DNA from: Microbulbifer pacificus
GTDB taxonomy: Bacteria > Pseudomonadota > Gammaproteobacteria > Pseudomonadales > Cellvibrionaceae
Direction of reading: 5' to 3'
NCBI RefSeq assembly: GCF_033723955.1
Contig: NZ_CP137555.1
Coordinates: 3,712,001-3,776,000, forward strand
DNA: 64,000 nucleotides
Positions 53,848 through 64,000 of this stretch are shown one piece after another. The position numbers and the translations under genes were made by a program. Under the pieces are notes generated by a model that saw nothing but the letters and a program-made list of their open reading frames with translations, searched no databases and had not been told where the DNA came from. Position 1 is the stretch's first letter, and the number at the start of each line of letters is the position of its first letter.

Positions 53848-55791
53848 ATGAAAAAGCTCGCGTTGGTGATAGCCGCTGCCACCCTGGCGGTAGCGGGATG
53901 TGATCGTGGAACCGACAAACCGGAAGTGCTGGAATCGGAGGTCGTCACGACTGCCGAGAACGCCTCTGCCGACGCAGCTGCCGACCAGGCCCCCGCTGCT
54001 GCTACCCAATCTGCATCGACAGGCTCCTCCAGCGCCGATGCCAAGGCCTTTCTCGACAGTGCCCAGGAGCGTCTTGAGAAAATGGCAGAGGAGGTGAGCC
54101 ATGCCAGCTGGGTGGCGTCCACCTATATCAATATGGATTCCCAGTACACCGAGGCATTGGCAGTTGAACGCTATACCGCGCTGGCGGTGGAGCTGGCACA
54201 GGAGGCCGCGAAATTTGATGGCGCAGACCTGGACCCGGAAACCCGTCGCATGCTCACCATGCTGAAGCAGGGGCTGGTATTTCCCGCGCCGAAAGATCCC
54301 AAACTGACTGCGGAACTCGCCCAGATCGGTTCAAAGTTGCAGGGCATGTACGGTGCCGGCAAATACTGCCCGGACCAGAATACGGATGCCAAGGCGGCTG
54401 CAGGCGGCGCGGATGCAGAGGCCAAATGTTACACCCTGACCGAAATGGGCCAGATCATGGCCAATAGCCGCGACCCGAAACAGCTGAAAGACCTGTGGGT
54501 AGGCTGGCGTAAGGTGGCGCCGCCGATGAAGCCGCTGTACGAGCGCCAGGTGGAGATTGGCAATGCCGGTGCCAAGGAGCTTGGCTATGACAACCTCAGT
54601 GTGATGTGGCGCTCCAAATACGATATGCCGGCGGATGCCTTCGCCGCGGATATGGACAAGCAGTGGAACAAGGTGAAGCCGCTGTATGAGGCGCTCCACT
54701 GCCATGTGCGCGCAAAACTGAACGAGCACTACGGGGATGAAGTGGCCCCGGCTACTGGCAAGATCCCCGCGCACCTGCTGGGTAACATGTGGGCGCAGGA
54801 GTGGGGCAACATCTACGACATCGTCAAAGATGAGGATATGCAGGCGCCTTACGACCTCACCCAGCTGGTGGTGGATTCCGGCATGAGTGAGAAGGATATG
54901 GTGAAGACGGGCGAGACGTTCTTTACCTCCCTGGGCTTCAAGCCGCTACCGGAAACCTTCTGGGAGCGTTCGCAGTTTGTGCAGCCGCGGGATCGCGATG
55001 TAGTGTGCCACGCCAGCGCCTGGGACCTGGATGGTAAGGATGACATCCGTATCAAGATGTGCATCAACAAAACCGGTGAAGACCTGATTACCGTCCATCA
55101 CGAGCTGGGGCACAACTTTTATCAGCGTATCTACAGCGACCAGCCTTTCCTCTATAAAGAAGGTGCTAACGACGGCTTCCACGAAGCGGTGGGCGATACC
55201 ATTGCGCTGTCCATCACGCCGAAATACCTGAAGCAAATCGGCCTGATGGACGAAATCCCCGGCGAGGACAAGGATCTCGGCTATCTGATGCAGCAGGCGC
55301 TGGACAAGATCGCCTTCCTGCCATTCGGTCTGATGGTGGACAAGTGGCGCTGGCAGGTTTTCAACGGCGAAGTGCAGCCGGGAGACTACAACAAGGCGTG
55401 GTGGAAACTGCGGGAAGAGTACCAGGGCATTCAGGCTCCGGTAGCGCGCAGTGAAGCCAACTTTGATCCGGGCGCCAAATACCATATTCCCGGCAATACG
55501 CCGTACGCGCGTTACTTCCTCGCGCGCATCCAGCAGTTCCAGTTCCACCGTGCACTGTGCGAGGCCGCAGGGGAGACCGGCCCGCTGCACCGCTGCTCCA
55601 TTTTCAAAAATGAAGCTGCGGGTAAAAAACTGCGCAACATGCTGGCCATGGGCGCAAGCAAGCCGTGGCCGGATGCCATGGAAGCGCTTACCGGCCAGCG
55701 CGAACTTGATGCTTCAGCCATCGTGGATTACTTCCAGCCTCTGATGGTTTACCTGCAGGAGCAGAATAAAGATCGCGAATGCGGTTGGTAA
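53848..55791 (+). CDS. M2-family peptidyl-dipeptidase A (ACE-like) lipoprotein
   Basis: Zinc dipeptidyl carboxypeptidase of 647 residues. It is preceded by a lipoprotein signal (KKLALVIAAATLAVAG/C, lipobox VAGC) and an Ala-rich linker of about 45 residues. The zinc site is His418-Glu419-x-x-His422 (HHELGHNF) with third ligand Glu446 in DGFHEAVGD. It removes dipeptides from peptide C-termini, as human angiotensin-converting enzyme does. GAGG lies 6 nt before ATG 53848. A Cys-containing insertion (GKYCPD...AKCYT) sits after residue 165. It is probably anchored in the outer or inner membrane facing the periplasm. Confidence 0.95.
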   Translation: MKKLALVIAAATLAVAGCDRGTDKPEVLESEVVTTAENASADAAADQAPAAATQSASTGSSSADAKAFLDSAQERLEKMAEEVSHASWVASTYINMDSQYTEALAVERYTALAVELAQEAAKFDGADLDPETRRMLTMLKQGLVFPAPKDPKLTAELAQIGSKLQGMYGAGKYCPDQNTDAKAAAGGADAEAKCYTLTEMGQIMANSRDPKQLKDLWVGWRKVAPPMKPLYERQVEIGNAGAKELGYDNLSVMWRSKYDMPADAFAADMDKQWNKVKPLYEALHCHVRAKLNEHYGDEVAPATGKIPAHLLGNMWAQEWGNIYDIVKDEDMQAPYDLTQLVVDSGMSEKDMVKTGETFFTSLGFKPLPETFWERSQFVQPRDRDVVCHASAWDLDGKDDIRIKMCINKTGEDLITVHHELGHNFYQRIYSDQPFLYKEGANDGFHEAVGDTIALSITPKYLKQIGLMDEIPGEDKDLGYLMQQALDKIAFLPFGLMVDKWRWQVFNGEVQPGDYNKAWWKLREEYQGIQAPVARSEANFDPGAKYHIPGNTPYARYFLARIQQFQFHRALCEAAGETGPLHRCSIFKNEAAGKKLRNMLAMGASKPWPDAMEALTGQRELDASAIVDYFQPLMVYLQEQNKDRECGW

Positions 55792-55890
55792 TCCACTGCT
55801 GGCGATTGGGTGTGGCTATTGACCGTATATCCACACTCAATCGCGTCGGGGGTTTGAATAACGATTGCAGACGTTAGTATTACGCACGAC

Positions 55891-55904
55891 TTGATGTAAA
55901 TCAG
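55891..55904 (+). promoter_or_regulatory. FNR/Anr-like box upstream of dps
   Basis: TTGATGTAAATCAG matches TTGAT-N4-ATCAA at 9 of 10 fixed positions. It lies 132 nt before the dps start codon. Confidence 0.5.
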
Positions 55905-56036
55905 ATGAAGTCACTGATACCGGTGACATCATCCGGTAGCGTTCGCGGGGCTGGAAAATGACTGCTCAAGCAGAGTATCTGCGGGCAGACCGGTTCCGCT
56001 AAAGGATTGAACCCGAGCCAGAAAAAGAGGTTGCTG

Positions 56037-56507
56037 ATGAGCAATATTGATATCGGAATTGGTGCAAAGGATCGTGAAAAAATCGCGGATGGGCTGAAGC
56101 GACTGCTGGCGGATTCCTACACTCTGTACCTGCAGACCCACTATTTCCACTGGAATGTTACGGGTCGTCTGTTTCGCGAATTGCATCTCATGTTCGAAGA
56201 GCAGTACACCGAACTGGCGACGGCGGTAGACGATATTGCCGAGCGTATTCGCACCCTGGATGTGGTGGCGCCGGGTACGTATAAGGCGTTTGCAGGACTC
56301 AGCTCCATCAGTGAAGTGGAAGATGTGCCGCCTGCGGAAGACATGGTGCGTATCCTTACCCAGGGCCATGAGCAGGTAGTGAAGACCTGTCGCGAGGTGC
56401 TGAAAGCGGCCCAGGAGGGCGAGGATGAATCCACCTCAGCGCTGGTGTCCGACCGTATGCGTGTGCATGAGAAAACCGCTTGGATGCTGCGGGCTACCGC
56501 CCAGTAA
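56037..56507 (+). CDS. dps: Dps family DNA-binding ferritin-like protein
   Basis: Dps protein of 156 residues. The four-helix bundle starts with [20 protein letters not shown]. The interface ferroxidase residues lie in [13 protein letters not shown] and [20 protein letters not shown]. Twelve subunits form a cage that stores iron and protects DNA from peroxide. There is no long Lys-rich N-terminal tail, so DNA binding may be weak. ATG 56037 has AGAGG 6 nt upstream; the frame from 56007 is rejected. A terminator follows. Confidence 0.95.
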   Translation: MSNIDIGIGAKDREKIADGLKRLLADSYTLYLQTHYFHWNVTGRLFRELHLMFEEQYTELATAVDDIAERIRTLDVVAPGTYKAFAGLSSISEVEDVPPAEDMVRILTQGHEQVVKTCREVLKAAQEGEDESTSALVSDRMRVHEKTAWMLRATAQ

Positions 56508-56529
56508 AGGAAACCGTTCCTGCCTCAAG

Positions 56530-56552
56530 AACCGGCCTCTGGCCGGTTTTGT
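56530..56552 (+). terminator. Rho-independent terminator of dps
   Basis: AACCGGCC pairs with GGCCGGTT around TCT, followed by TTGTTTT. It lies 22 nt after the dps stop. Confidence 0.9.
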
Positions 56553-56605
56553 TTTATCTGTACCCAGTGATTTCCGCCTTCATTTCTACTTGGTGTCTAT
56601 TTGGA

Positions 56606-57511
56606 TTAATCCTGGGCTTGCGGGCTGCCGAGCGCCACGGATAAAAACGCCTGCGCCGGCGCGGACAGTGCGCCTGATTCTCGCACCAGAACCCCCACTT
56701 GGTGAGTGAGTGCCGGCTCGGTCAGCGGTTTGCAGATCAGCCCGTAGGATTGCATCTGCGCTTCGCACAGGCTGGGCACGGCGCTCACACCCAGACCCGT
56801 CTGTACCAGCCTGCCGATGGTACTGAGCTGGTTCGCCTCGCACAGCAGTCGGGGTTGTGCGCCTTCTTCCTTGCTTTGGGAGAAGGCTTCATCCGTCCAG
56901 CGGCGCACGGCCGATCCCCGATTCATGGCAATAAACGGTTCGCGGGCGAGATCCTGCCAGCGCAGGGTTTTTCTGCGCTGTAGCCGGTGGTCGGTAGGCA
57001 GCACCGCGATAAAGCGGTCGTCGCCGATGGGGGTAAAACTCAGGTTGCCGAGATCGTCCGGGCGGAAACTGATCCCCAGTTCCGCGCGCCCCTGCTGCAC
57101 CGCATGTACCACCCGCTCCATCACAATATCTTCCAGCACGATATTGATGTCCGGGTGTCGTCGGTGAAACTCCCGCAAAAGCTCCGGCAACTGGTTCAGT
57201 GCGAAAGCGGGTATGGCGGCAATGGATAGCTGCCCCTGTTGCAGGCGAAAGCGCTGCTGTACCGCGTCCAGGGTGTTGTCCCAGTTGTGCAGCAGCTGCT
57301 GGGCGCGTTCGACAAAGGTGGTGCCTTCCGGGGTGAGGACCAGCTGGCGACCGTCGCGGCTAAACAGGGCGCCACCGAGGGATTCTTCCAGGCTGCGGAT
57401 GGCGATGGAAATGGCCGGCTGGGAAACGTGCAGTTGGGCGCTGGCCTCGGCGAGGCTGCGGGTTCTGGCCACGGCAACAAAGGCGCGCAATTGCTTGACG
57501 GTCGTGCTCAC
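56606..57511 (-). CDS. LysR-family transcriptional regulator
   Basis: LysR-type regulator of 301 residues. HTH: VKQLRAFVAVARTRSLAEAS then LHVSQPAISIAIRSLEESLG. The effector-binding domain starts near residue 90 (QGQLSIAAIPAFALNQLPEL). It is divergent from acetoacetyl-CoA synthetase across about 200 nt and is the likely regulator of that gene. The AT-rich gap includes an AATTTAA/TTAAATT repeat. Confidence 0.94.
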   Translation of the reverse strand: MSTTVKQLRAFVAVARTRSLAEASAQLHVSQPAISIAIRSLEESLGGALFSRDGRQLVLTPEGTTFVERAQQLLHNWDNTLDAVQQRFRLQQGQLSIAAIPAFALNQLPELLREFHRRHPDINIVLEDIVMERVVHAVQQGRAELGISFRPDDLGNLSFTPIGDDRFIAVLPTDHRLQRRKTLRWQDLAREPFIAMNRGSAVRRWTDEAFSQSKEEGAQPRLLCEANQLSTIGRLVQTGLGVSAVPSLCEAQMQSYGLICKPLTEPALTHQVGVLVRESGALSAPAQAFLSVALGSPQAQD

Positions 57512-57543
57512 GGTGCTAACTCAAGCTCGTATTGATTAAGTAA

Positions 57544-57572
57544 AATTTAACAGTCGTTAACAAGTTTAAATT
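57544..57572. promoter_or_regulatory. AT-rich dyad in the LysR/acetoacetyl-CoA synthetase gap
   Basis: AATTTAA (57544-57550) and TTAAATT (57566-57572) are inverted copies, next to a GTTAAC palindrome-like stretch. Location 32-60 nt from the LysR start suits an autoregulatory site. Low-complexity sequence makes chance occurrence possible. Confidence 0.35.
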
Positions 57573-57714
57573 AGTCTTAAGTGTTAGACCAAGGCATGAT
57601 TGTTCACATGGCGAGATAGCCAATAATGGTCAACCATTCAGGCGGGCATGGTTTCTTCCGTGAATCACCAGAGGCCCGATCGCTAAACCGACAATAAGAG
57701 AAGAGCCAGTCGAG

Positions 57715-59688
<1,974 letters not shown>

Positions 59689-59765
59689 TAAGGTACGAGA
59701 CTAATCGCCGTCACAATGTATAACGCTGCATCTTCCGCATAAAAATGCCGGGCCAGACGTAGCAT

Positions 59766-59795
59766 GCGTGATCGCTGCTGATAGCACGATCACGC
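59766..59795. terminator. hairpin after acetoacetyl-CoA synthetase
   Basis: GCGTGATCG pairs perfectly with CGATCACGC around a 12-nt loop, 77 nt after the aacS stop. No T run follows on the plus strand, so it is at best a weak terminator. Confidence 0.4.
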
Positions 59796-59839
59796 AAAAA
59801 CTTACTTACAGATAGATGGTAGGCAGGGCTGGTGAATAG

Positions 59840-59983
59840 CTATTTGGCCTGTTGCTCCAGCTCCTTGTTCATTTTGTTCAGGGCCATGCGGGTAAAGTAT
59901 CCGGCCATAACACATACGAACCCGATAATGCCCAGGCTCAACAGGCCAGAAAAGCTGGTGAAAAGATCGATCATTGCGTCCAT
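59840..59983 (-). CDS. DUF3149-like small single-pass membrane protein
   Basis: Protein of 47 residues: MDAMIDLFTSFSGLLSLGII is the start, followed by the rest of one membrane helix and a basic/acidic tail (MNKELEQQAK). The pattern matches DUF3149 proteins found in many gammaproteobacteria, function unknown. AGGAGG 5 nt before the ATG at 59983 is a perfect ribosome site and sets the start; a longer frame is rejected. Confidence 0.85.
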   Translation of the reverse strand: MDAMIDLFTSFSGLLSLGIIGFVCVMAGYFTRMALNKMNKELEQQAK

Positions 59984-60258
59984 GACGGCCTCCTGAGTTG
60001 AAACTAATCTCTTGTTTTTACATGTCCCCAGTGTAGAGTGGCGCCCGCTGGCGCCCTTGACCCAAATCAAGCCGGTGGTAGATTTTGCGGTCCCGGCTCT
60101 GAGTTCAGGTAGAGCCGAACGTCTGCCTGTGTAGATTCCGTCCCCCTCCCTCGAACGGTTTCCCTGCCATCCGCGCTATGCCGCGCCAGCCAATCTGCGC
60201 TACCCTGTTGGTAGCAAAAAACAGTGCCCGTAAACCAATAACGTCACGGAAGATAAGC

Positions 60259-60645
60259 ATGATTACATACCTGTATTGGGCCGCCGTTATCGCTCTCGTC
60301 ATTTTGAGCCTGTTTGCCGGCAGCCGGCTGGGCAGCCTCAGTAAGGGTGCCATCGTCGCCGCCATCATCTTTCTGGCAGGTTGGCTCGCTTACTACTTCC
60401 ACTTCGAACAGGTGTTCGTTAAACGCTTCGGTGGTGTCATGCGCATCAGCGTACCTGAGGGGCAGCGGCACCTGGGCTCCACCTGGAAAGACGACAACCT
60501 CTGGGTGGAGAACTATGATCCGCGCTCCAATGAGTGCATTTTCAGCGAATACTCCAAGGGCAATCTGCTGGAAGGTCGGGTCATCATCAAAAACTGCAAT
60601 CCGCTGATGGAGCGCACCGGCAACCCGGTAGCGCCGGGGCGCTGA
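60259..60645 (+). CDS. small membrane protein of unknown function
   Basis: Protein of 128 residues that I do not recognise. Two N-terminal hydrophobic segments (TYLYWAAVIALVILSLFAGS and KGAIVAAIIFLAGWLAYYF) are followed by an 80-residue soluble domain with two Cys (CIFSEYSKG, KNCNPL). ATG 60259 follows GGAAG at about 7 nt; the upstream extension lacks any features. It lies between the DUF3149 gene, which is on the other strand, and tamA on the same strand. Context suggests an envelope role; no function is assigned. Confidence 0.65.
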   Translation: MITYLYWAAVIALVILSLFAGSRLGSLSKGAIVAAIIFLAGWLAYYFHFEQVFVKRFGGVMRISVPEGQRHLGSTWKDDNLWVENYDPRSNECIFSEYSKGNLLEGRVIIKNCNPLMERTGNPVAPGR

Positions 60646-60767
60646 GTCTGCTGGCGGATCGGAGAGAGTGGCTGCGCCCGTGCACAATAACCACTGCGCG
60701 GATGTAAAGACCGGTAAAGTTGCCAAACCTTTCGCAACTTTCTATCTCCAATAGCGTCGCAGTGGTG

Positions 60768-62615
60768 ATGATTGGCAAGTGGGTTGTAGAGTTGCGCGAT
60801 TTCCAGTTCGCTCGAAGAGCGGTATTCCCTTCGATATTTACTGCAGTCCTGTTGGCGGCGATGTTATTGCTGCTACCACAGGAAGGCTTCGCGCTGCCTT
60901 TTTTTGACAACCTTCCCAAATTCAAAATTCGTGTGGCCGAAGATCGTGAGCTGCAGGACTGGTTGCGCGAGCAGCTGAACGAACAGCGCAAAACCAGCAG
61001 TGTACTCAAGTCTTATGAAGATCCAGTGGATGTAGCGCGCTACGAGCGCGGTACCCTGGAGAAACTGTTGCGCTCTCGCGGCTACTACGACGGGCGTGTG
61101 CGCCAGTCCGTGACCGATGGCGAGATCCTTTACCGGGTTGTGCCCGGGGAGCAGTTCCGCATCAAATCCATCAATGTGCGCATGCCGGTACACCTCAAGG
61201 CGGGGTTCCCCGGGGTGGGTTTACAGGAAGGCGACCCGCTGGAAGCCGAGAAGGTCAAAGAGGGCGTCAAAAAAATAGAGAGCTATCTTGCGGAAAACGC
61301 ATGCCTGCTCAATGTGAATGTGAAATACCAGGCAACGGTCATTCACAGCGAACACGCTGCGCGCCTGGAATACCGGGTGGCCAAGAGCCCCGAGGTTCAT
61401 ATCGGGCAGGTGCACGTGCAGGGCGTGGAAACGGTAAATGAGGAGTTCCTGCGCAAGCGCCTGCAGATGAAACCGGGAGACTGCTTCAGCCGCAACAAGC
61501 TGGATACCGCAAAATTGCGCCTGTTGCGCACCAACCTGATTGCGGGTGTGAACGCCGAGGTATCCGAACCCGATGAGGGGATCGTCGACATTACCTTTGT
61601 AGTGATCGAGCGCAAACATCGCACCGTGCGCCTCGGTGTGGGCTACACCTCCGATGAGGGGGCCGGTGTCTCCGCAGGTTGGGAGCACCGCAATATTCTC
61701 GGGCGCGGCGAAAAAATCGAGGTGGAAACCCGGGTCAACGAGGTCAAACAATCCCTCAAGGGCGAACTATTGGTGCCGCGCTTCTTCCGCGACGACCAGG
61801 ACTTCACCGCCAAGGCTGAAGCCTCCAATGAAGATCGCGATTCCTACCAGTCTGAGGCCATCACTTTTGGCGGTACTCTTTCCCGTCGCCACACCAAACA
61901 TCGCACCTTCAGTGTTGGCAGTGAGCTGAAGTTCAGTGATGTGCAGGAGGAGGGGCAGGAAAGCGAGAGCTACAACCTGCTGGCGTTTCCTCTGGGCCTC
62001 AAGATAGACACCACCGACAACCTGCTGGATGCCCATCGCGGTGCCACCGTGGCGATGGAGATCAAACCCTATTTTGACCTCAAGGGAACCGGTACCCGTT
62101 TTGTAAAAAATACGCTGGTCGCTACCGGGTATCTCACCTCCGAAGAGACCAAATTTGACCCGACCCTGGCGGTGCGCATCAAGGCCGGTGTAATCAGCGG
62201 TATCGACAACCTGGATATCCCTGCAGACGAGCGCTTTTACGCCGGTGGTGGTGGCTCCGTACGGGGCTACAGCTACCAGGCCCTGGGGCCGCGGCGGCTG
62301 ATACCTTCCACCGTTCCCGGTGAACCGCCGACGTTGTCGGACCCCATCGGCGGGCGTGCGCTCAGCGAAGTGTCGCTCGAGGGCCGCTTCCGCTTTACCG
62401 AGACCTGGGGCGGGGTGCTGTTTCTGGATGGCGGTAATGCCTATGCCGATCCGCAGCCGAGTTTTGACGATCTCTACTGGGGCGCGGGACTCGGTGTGCG
62501 CTACATGACTTCGTTTGCGCCACTGCGCTTTGATATTGCCTTCCCGCTGGACCGCCGCGATGATCTGGATGACAGCAGTTACCAGATCTACGTGAGCCTG
62601 GGGCAGGCATTCTGA
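60768..62615 (+). CDS. tamA: TamA, Omp85-family outer-membrane assembly protein
   Basis: TamA of about 615 residues. Signal peptide ends in EGFALPFF; three POTRA-like domains follow (KIRVAEDRELQDWLREQLNE, INVRMPVHLKAGFPGVGLQE and VHIGQVHVQGVETVNEEFLR). The 16-strand barrel carries the Omp85 motif SVRGYSYQALGPR and ends in VSLGQAF with the C-terminal Phe. Start is uncertain: ATG 60768 is preferred, but a TTG at 60720 is possible and neither has a clear ribosome site. It pairs with TamB, whose ATG lies 2 nt after this stop. TamAB is linked to phospholipid transport and autotransporter assembly. Confidence 0.95.
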   Translation: MIGKWVVELRDFQFARRAVFPSIFTAVLLAAMLLLLPQEGFALPFFDNLPKFKIRVAEDRELQDWLREQLNEQRKTSSVLKSYEDPVDVARYERGTLEKLLRSRGYYDGRVRQSVTDGEILYRVVPGEQFRIKSINVRMPVHLKAGFPGVGLQEGDPLEAEKVKEGVKKIESYLAENACLLNVNVKYQATVIHSEHAARLEYRVAKSPEVHIGQVHVQGVETVNEEFLRKRLQMKPGDCFSRNKLDTAKLRLLRTNLIAGVNAEVSEPDEGIVDITFVVIERKHRTVRLGVGYTSDEGAGVSAGWEHRNILGRGEKIEVETRVNEVKQSLKGELLVPRFFRDDQDFTAKAEASNEDRDSYQSEAITFGGTLSRRHTKHRTFSVGSELKFSDVQEEGQESESYNLLAFPLGLKIDTTDNLLDAHRGATVAMEIKPYFDLKGTGTRFVKNTLVATGYLTSEETKFDPTLAVRIKAGVISGIDNLDIPADERFYAGGGGSVRGYSYQALGPRRLIPSTVPGEPPTLSDPIGGRALSEVSLEGRFRFTETWGGVLFLDGGNAYADPQPSFDDLYWGAGLGVRYMTSFAPLRFDIAFPLDRRDDLDDSSYQIYVSLGQAF

Positions 62616-62617
62616 TC

Positions 62618-64000
62618 ATGTCTGAGCAATCCTCACCCACCTCGCGTGAAGCGGGACGCAGCAAACGGCGCCGGGGCCGGTACTGGCCGCGCCTGACGCT
62701 GATCGCCATTGCACTATTACTGCCATTGATAGGGGCGATATTCCTGGTAGGCACAGAGCGCGGGCGTGTGGCGTTGACCAATGGCGGCATCGCCATCGCC
62801 CGCCATTATCTGCCGGACCTCGCCATCGACGCCGAGGGCATCGGCAGCCCGCAACTCGGGCGCTGGTACTTCGAACGGCTGCAAGTGCGCTACCAGGATC
62901 AGAGCATGGTGGAGGGGCGCAAACTGACACTGCAGCTGGATATAGAGCGCCTGTGGCAAAACCAGATTCATATTCCAGAGCTGAGCGCGCAGTCCTTTGT
63001 GTTCGACAACACGCTGCTGGGGGAATACCTGCAAGCTCACGTCAGCGACGATGAAGTGAAAGAGGTCGCGGAGGAGGCCGGTGCGCCCTCGATACCCGCC
63101 ATCTGGCTCGAGCGCCTGGCCGTGCAGCAGCTTACCGTCGTCGACAAGGCTCTCAAGGATTTCCCCGTGGTGGCGGTCAACGGTGAGGGCGTTTATCGGT
63201 GGCCGGAGCGCGAATCCGCGTTGACGCTGGATATTGCCGAAGTCCCGAGGAGTGAGTCTGGCAATGAGAAAGGGCACCAGATGCACCTGCAGCTCAAGGG
63301 CGAGATGCAGAGCGATACAGAGTATGCGCTCACCCTGTCCGCCAGTGAGGCCGCAGGGGGCTTTCTGCCGCGTAGGTTGTTGCTGCCCGAGGGGGAGAAT
63401 CTCGATGCGGACGGTAAATTCCTGCTGGAACTTGTCGGTGACAATCAGCTGAAAGTCACGGCCGAGCGTTTTTCGCTGCCGTTGGTGCAGCACCGCTTTG
63501 GCTTGAGCGGTCATGGGGATGTGGTCTTGTCGCCCTGGTCCGTGGTTACCGACGATCTGACACTCACGGTGGACGACACCCGCCACAGCATTCGCGGTCG
63601 CATCGACGGTGAGACCATGGACCTCAAGGTATTGCTGAATCGCCTGCCCGTCGCTATTTCCCAGCCGTGGCAGGACTTTGTTCAGGGGGGATGGCTGACC
63701 GCCGACCTCGCCGTGAAAGGGCCGCTTGCACTACCCAATGCGGACGGTAGCCTGGAGCTCAAGACGTCCTATCAAAAGCAGCCGCTGCATCTAACCGGCA
63801 AAGTGGAAACCATTGGCGACAAGATCTACCTCCGCACCGCGCGCCTGCGGCTGGCGAAAGCGCAACTGGATGCCAGCGGCAGCGTGGACATCGGCAGCGA
63901 GTCGATCGATCTGAAGGGGCAGATAGCGCAACTGCCGTTTGTGGAAATCCGCCGGATTCTCGCCTCTCTCGAGGAAACCCGAGAGCTCGAAATCCCCCCT
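62618..64000 (+). CDS. tamB: TamB, AsmA-like envelope protein (C-terminus cut by window edge)
   Basis: Start of TamB, 461 codons visible up to the right edge with no stop. A basic N-terminus (SKRRRGRYWPRL) is followed by one membrane anchor (TLIAIALLLPLIGAIFLVGT) and the beta-helical AsmA-like region that spans the periplasm. Visible features are LEEVAEEAG-like helices and NRLPVAISQPWQDF, typical TamB repeats. TamB proteins are usually 1200-1400 residues, so about two thirds is missing here. It overlaps nothing and starts 2 nt after tamA, so the two are co-translated. Conclusion on full length cannot be made. Confidence 0.93.
   Translation, partial: MSEQSSPTSREAGRSKRRRGRYWPRLTLIAIALLLPLIGAIFLVGTERGRVALTNGGIAIARHYLPDLAIDAEGIGSPQLGRWYFERLQVRYQDQSMVEGRKLTLQLDIERLWQNQIHIPELSAQSFVFDNTLLGEYLQAHVSDDEVKEVAEEAGAPSIPAIWLERLAVQQLTVVDKALKDFPVVAVNGEGVYRWPERESALTLDIAEVPRSESGNEKGHQMHLQLKGEMQSDTEYALTLSASEAAGGFLPRRLLLPEGENLDADGKFLLELVGDNQLKVTAERFSLPLVQHRFGLSGHGDVVLSPWSVVTDDLTLTVDDTRHSIRGRIDGETMDLKVLLNRLPVAISQPWQDFVQGGWLTADLAVKGPLALPNADGSLELKTSYQKQPLHLTGKVETIGDKIYLRTARLRLAKAQLDASGSVDIGSESIDLKGQIAQLPFVEIRRILASLEETRELEIPP

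Overview
This 64 kb chromosomal window is densely coded, has a GC-rich look and shows no phage, plasmid, insertion sequence, CRISPR array, tRNA or rRNA. The gene set (YbbA/YbbP beside TesA, TtcA, RsmE, a tandem PTPS protein, TamA/TamB, a YdbH-like protein, an M2 peptidase lipoprotein, R-specific beta-oxidation genes and a TonB receptor with a PepSY reductase) fits a free-living, probably marine, gammaproteobacterium of the Cellvibrionales/Microbulbifer type. That assignment is inference from gene content, not from a marker gene.

Layout. 1-2.8 kb: the start of a YdbH/AsmA-like protein running off the left edge. 2.8-7.4 kb: periplasmic gamma-glutamyltransferase and aminopeptidase N. 7.4-9.7 kb: a histidine phosphatase and a type-B carboxylesterase on the other strand. 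10-11.7 kb: an MFS transporter behind a leader that looks like a transcription attenuator. 11.8-14.9 kb: 2,4-dienoyl-CoA reductase (fadH) and a LysR regulator. 15-23.4 kb: a nine-gene fatty-acyl-CoA operon (histidine phosphatase, ACAD10/11-type acyl-CoA dehydrogenase, APH-fold kinase, two SDRs, MaoC hydratase, MFE-2-like dehydrogenase, thiolase, zinc-free oxidoreductase) ending in a strong terminator. It resembles a split version of the eukaryotic 4-hydroxy-acid route plus R-specific beta-oxidation.

23.5-27 kb: a sigma-factor-like gene with a small membrane partner, a DUF6116-type protein, SOS polymerase IV (dinB) with a LexA box placed on its -10 element, and an AhpD-like protein. 27-31.6 kb: an iron-uptake operon (TonB-dependent receptor, membrane protein, PepSY reductase) with a Fur-like site. 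31.7-34.5 kb: a DsbD/ScsB-like reductase with a secreted redoxin. 34.5-44.6 kb: bioA, ybbP-ybbA divergent from tesA, ttcA overlapping a transglycosylase-like gene, putP, a macro-domain protein and an Mpo1-like protein. 44.7-49.3 kb: an RND pump and its adaptor. 49.5-51.5 kb: an Lrp/AsnC regulator divergent from alanine dehydrogenase. 51.6-53.2 kb: rsmE with the tandem PTPS protein. 53.4 kb: 4.5S SRP RNA. 53.8-60.6 kb: M2 dipeptidyl carboxypeptidase, Dps, a LysR regulator divergent from acetoacetyl-CoA synthetase, and small proteins. 60.7-64 kb: tamA and the start of tamB.

The most unusual structures are two intergenic elements (35827-35941 and 40046-40159) of almost equal length. They share one nested hairpin layout and an 18-nt core whose small stem changes on both sides. 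The kinase/ACAD operon, the attenuator before the MFS gene and the apparently leaderless dinB promoter are the next most interesting. The window also starts and ends with AsmA-superfamily genes (YdbH-like and TamB).
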